DNA of 43,400 bases from Alphaproteobacteria bacterium (GCA_030746635.1 JASLMH010000015.1:1-43400); one strand, 5' to 3'. Counted from the first letter of the stretch, positions 7,832 through 15,039 are shown. Notes: a model not told the origin generated them from the sequence alone. Translations and numbers: made by a program.

Positions 7832-7848
7832 TGTCAAGAAAACCGACA
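7832..7848 (-). promoter_or_regulatory. Candidate enhancer-binding site upstream of PEP-CTERM copy 1
   Basis: An imperfect dyad, TGTC-N9-GACA, lies about 90-105 bases upstream of the predicted sigma-54 start. The block around it (AAGTGTCAAGAAAACCGAC) is almost unchanged upstream of copy 2 at matching spacing, although nearby spacer sequence has diverged. That conservation suggests a binding site for a sigma-54 activator, plausibly PrsR, the regulator linked to PEP-CTERM regulons. The binding protein is inferred. Confidence 0.5.
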
Positions 7849-7872
7849 GTATTGGTCGGCGGCGAGTGTCGC

Positions 7873-7905
7873 CTAAGCCGCCCGTGCGACGTGCCTGGTG
7901 ATCAG
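7873..7905 (-). pseudogene. Remnant of the asd 3' end left by tandem duplication
   Basis: On the minus strand 11 codons read L-I-T-R-H-V-A-R-A-A-stop. The intact asd gene ends L-I-A-R-H-L-K-Q-A-A-stop, exactly 1,036 bases away. The remnant directly abuts, and overlaps by a few bases, the TGA of PEP-CTERM copy 2, at a shared GCTGA. It is not expressed as a protein; it marks the junction of the duplication. Confidence 0.8.
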
Positions 7906-8729
7906 CGCCGGCGTCGTCTGCGGGCCAGGCCCAGGGCAAGCAGGCCACCGCCGAACAAGGCCAGGCTGGCCGGTTCCGGCGTCGGTACGAAGGGAATCTC
8001 GTCCAGGCTCAACTCGACGAAGTCGAAGGCCGTGTAGGGCTCGTTGGGGGCGTCGAAATCGACCCTCAGGTAACCGTCCCAGCCGCCGGCGGTGGCAGTG
8101 AAGACCTCGTCGAAGGTCATGTTCGCGGTCGCCGCCTGGATCAGGCCGTCATCGGTGCCGGCTTGGGTCGATAAGGAGACCGAGCGGGCGGGTTCAGAGG
8201 CGAAGGTCAGATCGATGTCCGCCGGTGTGACGTCGTAATCGCCGAAGATCAAGTTGAAGAACAAGGTCGAGCCGGCAACGATGTCACCGGTGGCGACGAA
8301 GAAATCGAACTCGAAAGTGGGTTCGTTGGGCGTGCCGGAACCAGCGGGGTCCGGGAAGTCCGGATTCACATAATTCTTCGACAAGGATATATCGGTCCAT
8401 TTGTAGCCGGAGGTGCCGCTGTCGGTGAAACCACTGCCGTTCAGGGATCCGGTGTCTGCAATTTCCGCCGCCGAGCGGTTGTCGAAATTATCGCCCTTGT
8501 TCCAGGCGACCGCGCCGTCGGTGTTCAGGTCCGGCAGGAATTCCGTTTGCTCCAGCAGGTTGTTGCCGTTGGTGTCGGCGGCACCGCCGTTGGCGGCGAG
8601 ATAGCCCGCGGTCGGCTTGTAGCCGAAGCCATCCTGGTCGCCGATACGGATATATTCGAAGGGGGCCGCGCCAGCCTGGCTCGCCAGCAAACTCAGGGCC
8701 GTTAGCAATAGGATGCCTTTGATTCGCAT
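7902..8729 (-). CDS. PEP-CTERM sorting domain protein, copy 2
   Basis: A 275-residue paralogue of the neighbouring gene, exactly equal in length. It has the same signal peptide start (MRIKGILLLTALSLL), an EF-hand-like loop at 52-63 (D-T-N-G-N-N-L-L-E-Q-T-E) and the C-terminal PEPAS, hydrophobic helix and poly-Arg tail used by exosortase. Differences are spread through the middle of the protein (for example AWNKGDNFDN versus MPSSGDDFDN), which suggests an old duplication under selection rather than a recent copy. GAGG lies 5 bases before the ATG at 8729. The gene follows asd on the same strand but has its own sigma-54 promoter, so it is probably regulated apart from asd. No terminator follows it, so its transcript could run into copy 1. 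Confidence 0.88.
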   Translation of the reverse strand: MRIKGILLLTALSLLASQAGAAPFEYIRIGDQDGFGYKPTAGYLAANGGAADTNGNNLLEQTEFLPDLNTDGAVAWNKGDNFDNRSAAEIADTGSLNGSGFTDSGTSGYKWTDISLSKNYVNPDFPDPAGSGTPNEPTFEFDFFVATGDIVAGSTLFFNLIFGDYDVTPADIDLTFASEPARSVSLSTQAGTDDGLIQAATANMTFDEVFTATAGGWDGYLRVDFDAPNEPYTAFDFVELSLDEIPFVPTPEPASLALFGGGLLALGLARRRRRR

Positions 8730-8786
8730 GTTCCTCGCCTCGCCTCTTTCCGGCGGTTTTCCGCCGGTGAACGTTCGAGAAGAACT

Positions 8787-8803
8787 ATGCAATATTCATG
8801 CCA
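8787..8803 (-). promoter_or_regulatory. Sigma-54 promoter of PEP-CTERM copy 2
   Basis: The minus strand reads TGGCATGAATATTGCAT, a sigma-54 element with GG-N10-GC spacing. The predicted start near 8777 lies about 48 bases before the ATG at 8729, as in copy 1. Confidence 0.85.
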
Positions 8804-8867
8804 AGTTTTCCGATCTCCATGAAATCAATAGCTTAGGTTCCACCCCTTGTTTCGAGGGGCGACAAAG

Positions 8868-8884
8868 TGTCAAGAAAACCGACG
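8868..8884 (-). promoter_or_regulatory. Candidate enhancer-binding site upstream of PEP-CTERM copy 2
   Basis: TGTC-N9-GACG, the counterpart of the dyad at 7832-7848, lies about 91-107 bases upstream of the predicted start. It sits 24 bases after the asd stop codon, so any activator would bind just beyond that gene. Confidence 0.5.
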
Positions 8885-8908
8885 GTGTTGGCGGGGAGCC
8901 GGCGGCGC

Positions 8909-9931
8909 CTATGCCGCCTGTTTGAGGTGCCGGGCGATCAGCACCTCGGCGATCTGCACGGTGTTCAGGGCCGCGCCCTTGCGCAGGTTGTCCGAGACCA
9001 CCCAGATATTCAGGCCATTTTCGACGGTCGGATCGACCCGAATGCGGGAGATGAAGGTGGCGTAATCGCCGACGCAATCGACCGGCGTGACATAGCCGCC
9101 GTCCTCGCGCTTGTCGACCACCATGCAGCCGGGCGCCTCGCGCAGGATCTCCCGCGCCTCCTCGTCGTCGAGGGGTTGCTCGAATTCCAGGTTGATCGCC
9201 TCGGCATGGCCGACGAAGGTCGGCACCCGGGCGCAGGTCGCGGTCAGCTTGATCGCCGGGTCCAGGATCTTCTTGGTCTCCGCCACCATCTTCCACTCCT
9301 CGCGGGTGGTGCCGTCGTCCATGAAGCTGTCGATATGCGGGATCACGTTGAAGGCGATCTGCTTGGTGAATTCCCGCGGCGTCGGCTGGTCGTTGACGTA
9401 GACGCCCTTGGTCTGGGTGAACAACTCGTCCATGGCGTCGCGGCCGGCGCCGGACGTCGACTGATAGGTCGCCACCACCACCCGCCGGATGGTCGCCCGG
9501 TCATGCAGGGGCTTCAGCGCCACCACCAACTGTGCCGTCGAGCAATTCGGATTGGCGATGATGTTGCGCTGGCTGTAGCCGGCGATGTCGGCGGCGTTGA
9601 CCTCGGGCACCACCAGGGGAACGTCGGGCTCCATGCGGAAGGCGGAGGAGTTGTCGATCACCACGCAGCCGGCCTCGGCCGCCTTGGGCGCCCATTCGCG
9701 GGAGACGCCGCCGCCGGCCGAAAACAACGCGATGTCGGCCCGCGCGAAGTCGAAATGTTCCAGGGCCAGGGCTTTCAAGGTCTTGTCGCCGTAGCTGATC
9801 TCCTTGCCCAGCGAGCGGGAAGACGCGAGCGCGAAGACCTCATCCGCCGGAAAGGTCCGCTCGTCCAGAATATTCAGCATTTCCCGGCCCACGTTACCCG
9901 TGGCGCCGACCACAGCGACCCTGTAGCCCAT
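8909..9931 (-). CDS. asd: Aspartate-semialdehyde dehydrogenase
   Basis: A 340-residue enzyme that reduces aspartyl phosphate to aspartate semialdehyde with NADPH, the branch step to lysine/diaminopimelate, threonine and methionine. The nucleotide-binding GATGNVG is at 9-15, the catalytic cysteine is C130 in IIANPNCSTAQLV, and the SFMDDGTTREEWKM and CARVPTFVGHAE segments are typical of the family. The ATG at 9931 was chosen because GAGG lies 9 bases before it and homology begins there; upstream TTG/ATG codons lack a ribosome site. Its last 11 codons were copied during the PEP-CTERM duplication. It follows the LysR gene on the same strand with about 86 bases between them. Confidence 0.95.
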   Translation of the reverse strand: MGYRVAVVGATGNVGREMLNILDERTFPADEVFALASSRSLGKEISYGDKTLKALALEHFDFARADIALFSAGGGVSREWAPKAAEAGCVVIDNSSAFRMEPDVPLVVPEVNAADIAGYSQRNIIANPNCSTAQLVVALKPLHDRATIRRVVVATYQSTSGAGRDAMDELFTQTKGVYVNDQPTPREFTKQIAFNVIPHIDSFMDDGTTREEWKMVAETKKILDPAIKLTATCARVPTFVGHAEAINLEFEQPLDDEEAREILREAPGCMVVDKREDGGYVTPVDCVGDYATFISRIRVDPTVENGLNIWVVSDNLRKGAALNTVQIAEVLIARHLKQAA

Positions 9932-9998
9932 GGTTCTCATCCTCAAGACAAAGGTGGCGTTGAATACAGCCTATCGCCGCCCCGGTTCAAGCGGTTAT

Positions 9999-10015
9999 TG
10001 GCGCCGTCGGCGCCA
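9999..10015 (-). terminator. GC hairpin just after the LysR gene
   Basis: A perfect 7-bp stem TGGCGCC / GGCGCCA with a 3-base loop begins two bases after the LysR stop. It lacks a T tract, so it may act as a weak or Rho-assisted terminator or as a 3'-end stabiliser. Confidence 0.4.
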
Positions 10016-10017
10016 GT

Positions 10018-10923
10018 TTACCGACTGCCGTCACTCTCGGCAGCTGCCATCCGCAACAGCCAGTCGCGGAACACCCGGACCTTCGGGTGCTCGACGGCCC
10101 GCGACGGATGGACGACGTAGTAGGCGTATTCGGCCGGCAGTTCGAAGGCGAAGGGCTGTACCAGGCGGCCGCTCGCCAGGTGGCCGGCGGCCAGGGCGCT
10201 GCGGGCCAGGGCGACGCCCTGGCCATCGACGGCGGCGTCGATCACCAGGGTCGACAGGTTGAAACCCGGTCCGCGCTCGGCGTCGACGCCCTCGACACCG
10301 GCGGCCAGCAGCCACATCCGCCAGGTTTCCCGCATGTCGTCATGCAGCAAGGTATGATGGCGCAAATCCGCCGGCATGCGTAATGGGTGCGGCCCCCGCA
10401 GCAGGGCCGGGCTGCAGACCGGGAACAGATCCTCGGTCATCAGCGGCCAGACCTCCAGGTCCGGCCAGTCGCCGTTGCCGTAGCGGACCGCCAGGTCGAC
10501 CTCGTCGCGGGCGAAATCGACGATGTCGTCGCTGGCCGTGACCCGGACGTCGACGTCGGGGTGCTGGGCGCGAAAGCGGCCCAGGCGGGGCACCAGCCAG
10601 GCGGCGGCGAACGAGGCCAAGGTACTGACCGTCACCACGCCGCTTTCCCGCCGCCGGGCCAGCCGTTCGGTGGCGTCGGCCAGCAGATCGAGGCCGTCCC
10701 GCACCGCCGGCAGGTAGCTCTGGCCGTTTTCGGTCAGCACGATGGCGCGGCCTCGGCGGCGAAACAGGGGCAGGCCCAGCCATTCCTCCAGGGCCTTGAT
10801 CTGATGGCTGATGGCGGCCTGGGTGACATGCAACTCCGCGCCGGCGCGCGTGAAGCTGAGCAGCCGGCCGGCCGCCTCGAAGGCGCGCAGGGCATTCAGC
10901 GGGGGTAGTTTGCGAGCAGCCAT
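10018..10923 (-). CDS. LysR-family transcriptional regulator (GcvA-like)
   Basis: A 301-residue regulator. The N-terminal winged helix-turn-helix runs from LPPLNALRAFEAAGRLLSF through HVTQAAISHQIKALE and GLPLFRR (about residues 6-63), the GcvA-type pattern. The effector-binding domain follows with VSTLASFAAAWLVPRLGRF and AVRYGNGDWPDL. GcvA relatives control glycine cleavage, beta-lactamase (AmpR) or neighbouring genes; the target here is probably the divergent DUF1127 gene and itself. The ATG at 10923 fixes the start where homology begins; earlier codons in frame have no ribosome site. A perfect LysR box lies 12-34 bases upstream of the start, which suggests autoregulation. The effector is unknown. 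Confidence 0.9.
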   Translation of the reverse strand: MAARKLPPLNALRAFEAAGRLLSFTRAGAELHVTQAAISHQIKALEEWLGLPLFRRRGRAIVLTENGQSYLPAVRDGLDLLADATERLARRRESGVVTVSTLASFAAAWLVPRLGRFRAQHPDVDVRVTASDDIVDFARDEVDLAVRYGNGDWPDLEVWPLMTEDLFPVCSPALLRGPHPLRMPADLRHHTLLHDDMRETWRMWLLAAGVEGVDAERGPGFNLSTLVIDAAVDGQGVALARSALAAGHLASGRLVQPFAFELPAEYAYYVVHPSRAVEHPKVRVFRDWLLRMAAAESDGSR

Positions 10924-10934
10924 GGCATGTATTT

Positions 10935-10957
10935 TTTGATAAGAATAACTAATCAAA
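10935..10957. promoter_or_regulatory. LysR operator (T-N11-A box) between lysR and the DUF1127 gene
   Basis: A perfect 6-bp dyad TTTGAT-N11-ATCAAA whose inner bases give the classical T-N11-A of LysR recognition sites. Its centre (10946) lies about 65 bases upstream of the predicted DUF1127 transcription start near 11011, the standard position for activation by this family. It also overlaps the likely lysR promoter region. Confidence 0.7.
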
Positions 10958-10975
10958 TATATGAAAAATGATCGT

Positions 10976-11004
10976 TTGTCCATGACCGGGGAAGGCTCTA
11001 TATC
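10976..11004 (+). promoter_or_regulatory. Sigma-70-type promoter of the DUF1127 gene
   Basis: -35 TTGTCC (10976-10981), a 17-base spacer and -10 TATATC (10999-11004). A start near 11011 leaves a leader of about 40 bases before the ATG at 11050. Confidence 0.55.
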
Positions 11005-11049
11005 CCCATAACGATTAGGGATAATTCAACGTAGACATAGGAGCTGGCG

Positions 11050-11253
11050 ATGTTCAAGATAGCCTACTTTCCGATTAGAGAAATTAACTTTTCCGGTTGG
11101 CTCGTGCGGATCGCCGAGACGGTTTATCAATGGCAGGCCCGGGCCGAGCAACGCTATCGCCTGGTCGAGATGTCGAACCACGAACTCAACGACATCGGGC
11201 TGGATCGCGCCCAAGTCCTGGCCGAAGCAGGCAAGCCGTTCTGGCGCGCCTGA
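11050..11253 (+). CDS. Small DUF1127 protein
   Basis: A 67-residue protein. The C-terminal half, with RYRLVEMSNHELNDIGLDRAQVLAEA, is the DUF1127 (YjiS-like) motif, an arginine-rich small domain widespread in alphaproteobacteria. Some members of the family are known to bind RNA or influence phosphate and carbon metabolism; no enzyme activity is expected. The N-terminal 25 residues (FPIREINFSGWLVRIAETV) are amphipathic and unlike the core. AGGAGCTGGCG precedes the ATG. The gene is divergent from the LysR regulator and lies under a predicted promoter with a LysR box at about -65, so it is the probable target of that regulator. Confidence 0.82.
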   Translation: MFKIAYFPIREINFSGWLVRIAETVYQWQARAEQRYRLVEMSNHELNDIGLDRAQVLAEAGKPFWRA

Positions 11254-11300
11254 GCGGACGCCTTGGGCAATGCGTCGATTTGCCACGGCGATGCGCCGTC

Positions 11301-11328
11301 TTGACGCACGGCTTCGGACGCATATGTT
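11301..11328 (+). promoter_or_regulatory. Sigma-70-type promoter of the Nfu gene
   Basis: -35 TTGACG (11301-11306), a 16-base spacer and -10 TATGTT (11323-11328), about 70 bases before the ATG at 11399. It shows that nfu is transcribed apart from the DUF1127 gene. Confidence 0.5.
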
Positions 11329-11398
11329 GCTTATCATTCGTACGCCAAGTTCCATTCGATAGAGCCCGTGAACGGGCGATCGCGGCCGGGGTAGCGAC

Positions 11399-11959
11399 AT
11401 GTTCATCCAGACCGAAACAACGCCCAATCCGGAGACCTTGAAGTTTCTTCCGGGGGTCGGCGTGTTGCCGTCGGGCAGTGTTGACTATCGCGGGCCGGAG
11501 GAGGCCGAGGCATCGCCGTTGGCGCAAAGCCTGTTCGGCATCGAGGGCGTGGCCGGGGTTTTTCTCGGTACCGATTTCATTTCGGTGACCAAACAGGGCG
11601 GTGAATGGTATCACCTGAAGCCGCTGATCCTCGGCGTGGTCATGGAGCATTTCACCCGTGGTCTGCCGGTCTTGATGGAGCAACCCAGCGAGTCCGTCGA
11701 TCGCGGCGCCGGGATGTATGACGAGGCCGACGGCGAGGTGGTGGAACAGATCACCGAACTGCTGGAGACACGGGTGCGGCCGGTGGTGGCGCAGGACGGC
11801 GGCGATATCGTCTTTCATGGTTTTCAGGAAGGCGTGGTCTATCTGCATATGCAGGGCGCCTGCGCCGGTTGCCCGAGTTCGACCATGACCTTGAAGCACG
11901 GCATCGAGCGGATGCTGTGCCACTACATTCCCGAAGTGACCGAAGTTCGCGCAATTTGA
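11399..11959 (+). CDS. NifU-family Fe-S cluster carrier (Nfu type)
   Basis: A 186-residue two-domain protein. Residues 1-87 are the Nfu N-terminal domain (FIQTETTPNPETLKFLPG at the start). Residues 113-180 are the NifU C-terminal domain, with the cluster-binding CxxC at C155 and C158 in QGACAGCPSS. Two monomers hold one [4Fe-4S] cluster between their CxxC motifs and pass it to client enzymes such as lipoyl synthase, aconitase or MiaB, which is encoded downstream in this window. In alphaproteobacteria this gene usually stands directly before tsaB-rimI; here three other genes lie between. The ATG at 11399 gives the family's usual length. Confidence 0.93.
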   Translation: MFIQTETTPNPETLKFLPGVGVLPSGSVDYRGPEEAEASPLAQSLFGIEGVAGVFLGTDFISVTKQGGEWYHLKPLILGVVMEHFTRGLPVLMEQPSESVDRGAGMYDEADGEVVEQITELLETRVRPVVAQDGGDIVFHGFQEGVVYLHMQGACAGCPSSTMTLKHGIERMLCHYIPEVTEVRAI

Positions 11960-12212
11960 TAAAATAGGAAGCGAATCGGCTGGCTCCCGATCCTTGTCGG
12001 AGTGGCTTGATTAATTGCTCCATGGCGCGTAAAAGGCGCGCCTGGGTGAAGGTAACGAGCCGGTCAGAACGATTGGCTGCGGTCAGCGAAGAGGGACGCG
12101 GCCCGCCGCCCGGACTAATGGTGGACCAATAAGGTTGGATAAATTGCCGGGCTGAACCGGCAAGGGTGTGATCGGGCCGACGCCAAAAGATCGGTCCGCG
12201 AAGGCGTTGACG

Positions 12213-13199
12213 ATGAAGTTTTGGAACGCGGTTCTGATCGCGGCGGTGGCCGTGGGGTCCTGCACGGTAGCTATGGCCGGGCGGGCCGATGTGCGCGACC
12301 GGGAAGCCGGTTTCGCCGCCTTTGCCGGTTTCGACGCCTGGCCGGGTGTCGACACGGCCGGAACCAATGGCGGTGGGCCGGCCCGATTGGCCGCCTTGTT
12401 GAATCCGCCGAAGCGGCGCCATGCCTGGGGAAGCAACGTCCCCGGCAACGAATTGCTGCTTGGCCTTCGGCTTGCCGAATTGCGGCGGGGCGGCGTCCAG
12501 GTGCCGCCGGTCTACCTGAAACGATTCCCCTCGGAACTTGCCAAAGAGCGGTCGGTCGCCCGACGCAAGGCTCTGTTCATCAAGACCGTGCTGCCGCTGG
12601 TATTGCGCGCCAACGCCGAAGTGCTGGCGCTGCGCCAGCAGCTGATGCCGCTGATCGCACGGGAACGGGCGGGCGAGGCGTTTACCGCGTCCGAGCGGAA
12701 TTTCCTCGCCGACCTGGCGGTGGCCTACGATGTTGACGACGGTGATCCGGTAAAACTGCTGTTGCGGGTCGATGCCGTGCCCAATTCACTGGCGCTGGCG
12801 CAGGGGGCGGAGGAATCCGGCTGGGGAACCTCGCGATTCGCCCAGCGAGGCAACGCGGTGTTCGGCCAACGCACCTTCAAAAAGGGCCGTGGCCTGGTGC
12901 CGCGACGCCGCGACGCCGGCAAACGGCACGAAGTGCGGGCCTTCCAGGATCTCTACACCTCGGTCAAATCCTACCTCCGCAACCTGAACACCCATTTCGC
13001 CTATGACGGCTTCCGCTCGGTCCGGGCGGATCTGCGCGCCAAGGAGCGGCCCCTGGACGGCTTTGCCCTGATCGACACCCTCGACCGCTATTCCGAGCGG
13101 GGCGAGCAGTACATCAAGACCATCAAGGTGATCATGCGCGCCAACCGGCTGGCCGATTTCGATCGGGCCCGCCTGTCGCTTAGCCTTCGTCGCGACTAG
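12213..13199 (+). CDS. Bax-like glucosaminidase-domain protein (exported)
   Basis: A 328-residue protein with a signal peptide (MKFWNAVLIAAVAVGSC...AMA, cleavage near 22). The C-terminal half is a glucosaminidase (lysozyme-like) domain of the E. coli Bax type: LALAQGAEESGWGTSRFAQRG, with the likely catalytic Glu at 200 or 201, then NAVFGQ and SVKSYLRNLNTHFAYDGFR. It presumably cuts the glycan strands of peptidoglycan in the periplasm. The ATG at 12213 is used because AAGG lies 8 bases upstream and the signal peptide starts there; a GTG at 12168 would put a hydrophilic tail before the signal. The 253 bases upstream (11960-12212) hold only two GC hairpins (near 12024 and 12144-12163) without T tracts. 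It converges on the deacetylase-like gene, another envelope enzyme. Confidence 0.85.
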   Translation: MKFWNAVLIAAVAVGSCTVAMAGRADVRDREAGFAAFAGFDAWPGVDTAGTNGGGPARLAALLNPPKRRHAWGSNVPGNELLLGLRLAELRRGGVQVPPVYLKRFPSELAKERSVARRKALFIKTVLPLVLRANAEVLALRQQLMPLIARERAGEAFTASERNFLADLAVAYDVDDGDPVKLLLRVDAVPNSLALAQGAEESGWGTSRFAQRGNAVFGQRTFKKGRGLVPRRRDAGKRHEVRAFQDLYTSVKSYLRNLNTHFAYDGFRSVRADLRAKERPLDGFALIDTLDRYSERGEQYIKTIKVIMRANRLADFDRARLSLSLRRD

Positions 13200-13257
13200 G
13201 ATTTTCCCGTTCAAACTTGAAATTTCCGGTCCTTGCGACGGCGCGGCGGCGTCCGCG

Positions 13258-14307
13258 CTATTTCTTCGGAATGAAGAACTGCATGCCGAACCAGCGCCAG
13301 CGGCCGCCGGGGGCCGGGATGGTGCAATTGATGCGACCCCGGCCGGGTTGGAAGGCCCGTTCGATGCGCACTTCGAAGCGCCGTTGCCCCAGCCGTTCCA
13401 GCCGGGCCGGGCCATCCTGGTTGGAGGCGAAACAGGCCAGCCGTCGCAGGTTCTCGATCTCGTTGTCGACGGTGAAGCCGAAGGATGGCGGGTTGTTGTC
13501 GCGCAGCACCGTGTCGGCCGGCGTGATCTCATGGACCCGCAGCGGCAGCGCGTTGCCGGCCAGGCGAAATCGCTGCACCGAGCCGAACCTCTCGTTCATG
13601 GCGAACCTGGGCAGGCCATATAGATCATCACTGGCATAGGCGACGCCGGAATGTTGGCCGAAGGCGGCAACGAAGCCGGATGCCCGGGCGGCCTTCTTTT
13701 CCCGCAGGCCAAACTCGCCGTAGGGATAGGCCAGAAGATCCGGCACGAATCCCAGCTCCTCGCGAAAGCGCGCGTTGGAATAGGCGAATTCGGTCGCCAG
13801 TGCCCGCTCGCTGATCGCCGGCAGATGTGGATGGTTGGCGGTCTGGCTGCCGATGGTGACGCCGGCCGCGGCCAATTCGCGCAACTGGCTCCACGACATA
13901 TAGCCGCTGTGACCCGCATCGATCGACTTCGTCGCGACGAACAGCGTGAATGGCAGGCCGGCCTTGCGCAGGCGCGGCCAGGCGTGGGCGTGTACCGACA
14001 GGAAGGCGTCATCGATGCTCAGCGCGATGGTCCGTTCGGGCAGGGCTTCCTTGCGCCGGAAAGCGGCGATGATGTCGGGCAGCGGGACGACGTTGTAGCC
14101 GCCCCTGGCGATTTCCTCCAGGTGCGCCTCGAATTGCTCGATGGTGACGTTGGTGGATGGGTTTTGCGGCTCCCCGAAACGGTGATACATGAAGACGATG
14201 GCCCAGTCCGCGGCCCAGGCCGGCGCCGCCGGCACCACGCCAGCCAGCACCGCCGCCACTACCGCCAGGGCGGCGAAGGGCGATGTCGACGCGGGACGTC
14301 TTGACAT
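13258..14307 (-). CDS. Polysaccharide deacetylase-family protein, altered metal site
   Basis: A 349-residue exported protein with a signal peptide (cleavage near AWA-A, residue 32). The NodB-homology domain covers about 36-260. Motif 1 is SIDDAF (D99, D100) instead of the usual TFDDG. Motif 2 is SQTANHP, so the first metal-binding histidine of H(S/T)xxHP is Q155, while H159 remains. Motif 3 is AYPYGEFG. The family removes acetyl groups from chitin, peptidoglycan or poly-N-acetylglucosamine in a metal-dependent way; this copy may use a changed metal site or be inactive. A C-terminal domain of about 90 residues (from ITPADTVLRDNNPP) is unrecognised. The ATG at 14307 is not backed by a clear ribosome site; one at 14328 would add seven residues. 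It is divergent from the nitroreductase gene. Confidence 0.82.
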   Translation of the reverse strand: MSRRPASTSPFAALAVVAAVLAGVVPAAPAWAADWAIVFMYHRFGEPQNPSTNVTIEQFEAHLEEIARGGYNVVPLPDIIAAFRRKEALPERTIALSIDDAFLSVHAHAWPRLRKAGLPFTLFVATKSIDAGHSGYMSWSQLRELAAAGVTIGSQTANHPHLPAISERALATEFAYSNARFREELGFVPDLLAYPYGEFGLREKKAARASGFVAAFGQHSGVAYASDDLYGLPRFAMNERFGSVQRFRLAGNALPLRVHEITPADTVLRDNNPPSFGFTVDNEIENLRRLACFASNQDGPARLERLGQRRFEVRIERAFQPGRGRINCTIPAPGGRWRWFGMQFFIPKK

Positions 14308-14445
14308 GCGGTTCCCATTTTCGGCCATTTGCACAATAGTCGTGTTTAATACAGCTTGTTACTTTGAGACAATGCATCTTGCCACGCCGGGCGTTCCATC
14401 AATGCCGGCGCGTGGCGCGATTTGCTGGATGTCAGGAGGCGCGAA

Positions 14446-15039
14446 ATGAGCGGGATCGTCAGCGACCAGAGTCTGGACATCATCTTTCGTGACGCCCGCA
14501 CCCATACGGTCTGGCTGGACAAGCCCGTGTCCGACGTGACCTTGCAGGCGTTGTACGAGTTGCTCGCCTTGGGTCCAACCTCGGCCAACAGCAGCCCGGC
14601 ACGATTTCGCTTCCTCAAATCCGCGGAAGCCAAGGAGCGATTGCGTCCCCATCTCGCCGCTGGCAATGTCGAGCAGTCCATGACCGCGCCGGTGACGGTG
14701 ATCGTCGCCTACGATCTGCGGTTCTCCGACCAATTCGAAAAACTGTCGCCCGGACGGCCGGAAGTGCGCGGCTGGTTCGAGGGCAAGGACGAGTTGATAT
14801 TGGAAACGGCGTTTCGCAGCGGCAGCCTGCAGGGGGCCTATCTAATGGTCGCGGCGCGGGCCCTGGGGCTGGATTGCGGGCCGATGTCGGGCTTCGATAA
14901 GGCCGGCGTCGACGCCGAGTTCTTCGCCGACAGCCCGTTGCGCAGCAACTTCCTCTGCAACCTGGGGCACGGCGACCCGGCCGCCCTGCCGCCGCGCAAA
15001 CCGCGGCTGCCCTTCGCCGAGGCGGCCGAGATACTGTGA
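14446..15039 (+). CDS. Nitroreductase-family protein, RutE/malonic semialdehyde reductase-like
   Basis: A 197-residue FMN-dependent protein. The pattern FRDARTHTVWLDKPVSD, then ALGPTSANSSPARF and the later AAGNVEQSMTAP is that of the RutE/HadB/YdfN group. This group reduces malonic semialdehyde to 3-hydroxypropionate (pyrimidine breakdown) or related aldehydes with NAD(P)H. LDCGPMSGFDKAGVD near 155 is also typical. AGGAGG lies 7 bases before the ATG at 14446. No other rut genes are nearby, so the pyrimidine role is uncertain and a general quinone or nitro reductase remains possible. It sits 41 bases upstream of tsaB on the same strand and may be co-transcribed. Confidence 0.85.
   Translation: MSGIVSDQSLDIIFRDARTHTVWLDKPVSDVTLQALYELLALGPTSANSSPARFRFLKSAEAKERLRPHLAAGNVEQSMTAPVTVIVAYDLRFSDQFEKLSPGRPEVRGWFEGKDELILETAFRSGSLQGAYLMVAARALGLDCGPMSGFDKAGVDAEFFADSPLRSNFLCNLGHGDPAALPPRKPRLPFAEAAEIL

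Larger units (their letters stand above)
6866..7905 (-). repeat. Tandem duplication unit, copy 1 (1,036-bp period)
   Basis: This copy holds an asd 3' fragment, spacer with enhancer-like dyad, sigma-54 promoter and a PEP-CTERM gene. Landmarks in the two copies are offset by the same amount: stop codons 6866/7902, start codons 7693/8729, dyads 7832/8868 and asd stops 7873/8909 all differ by 1,036 bases; the sigma-54 elements differ by 1,034. Confidence 0.82.
7902..8941 (-). repeat. Tandem duplication unit, copy 2 (parental position next to asd)
   Basis: This copy extends from the PEP-CTERM stop back through the promoter into the last 11 codons of intact asd. The presence of real asd coding sequence here and only a fragment in the other copy shows that this is the ancestral upstream junction. 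Confidence 0.8.
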
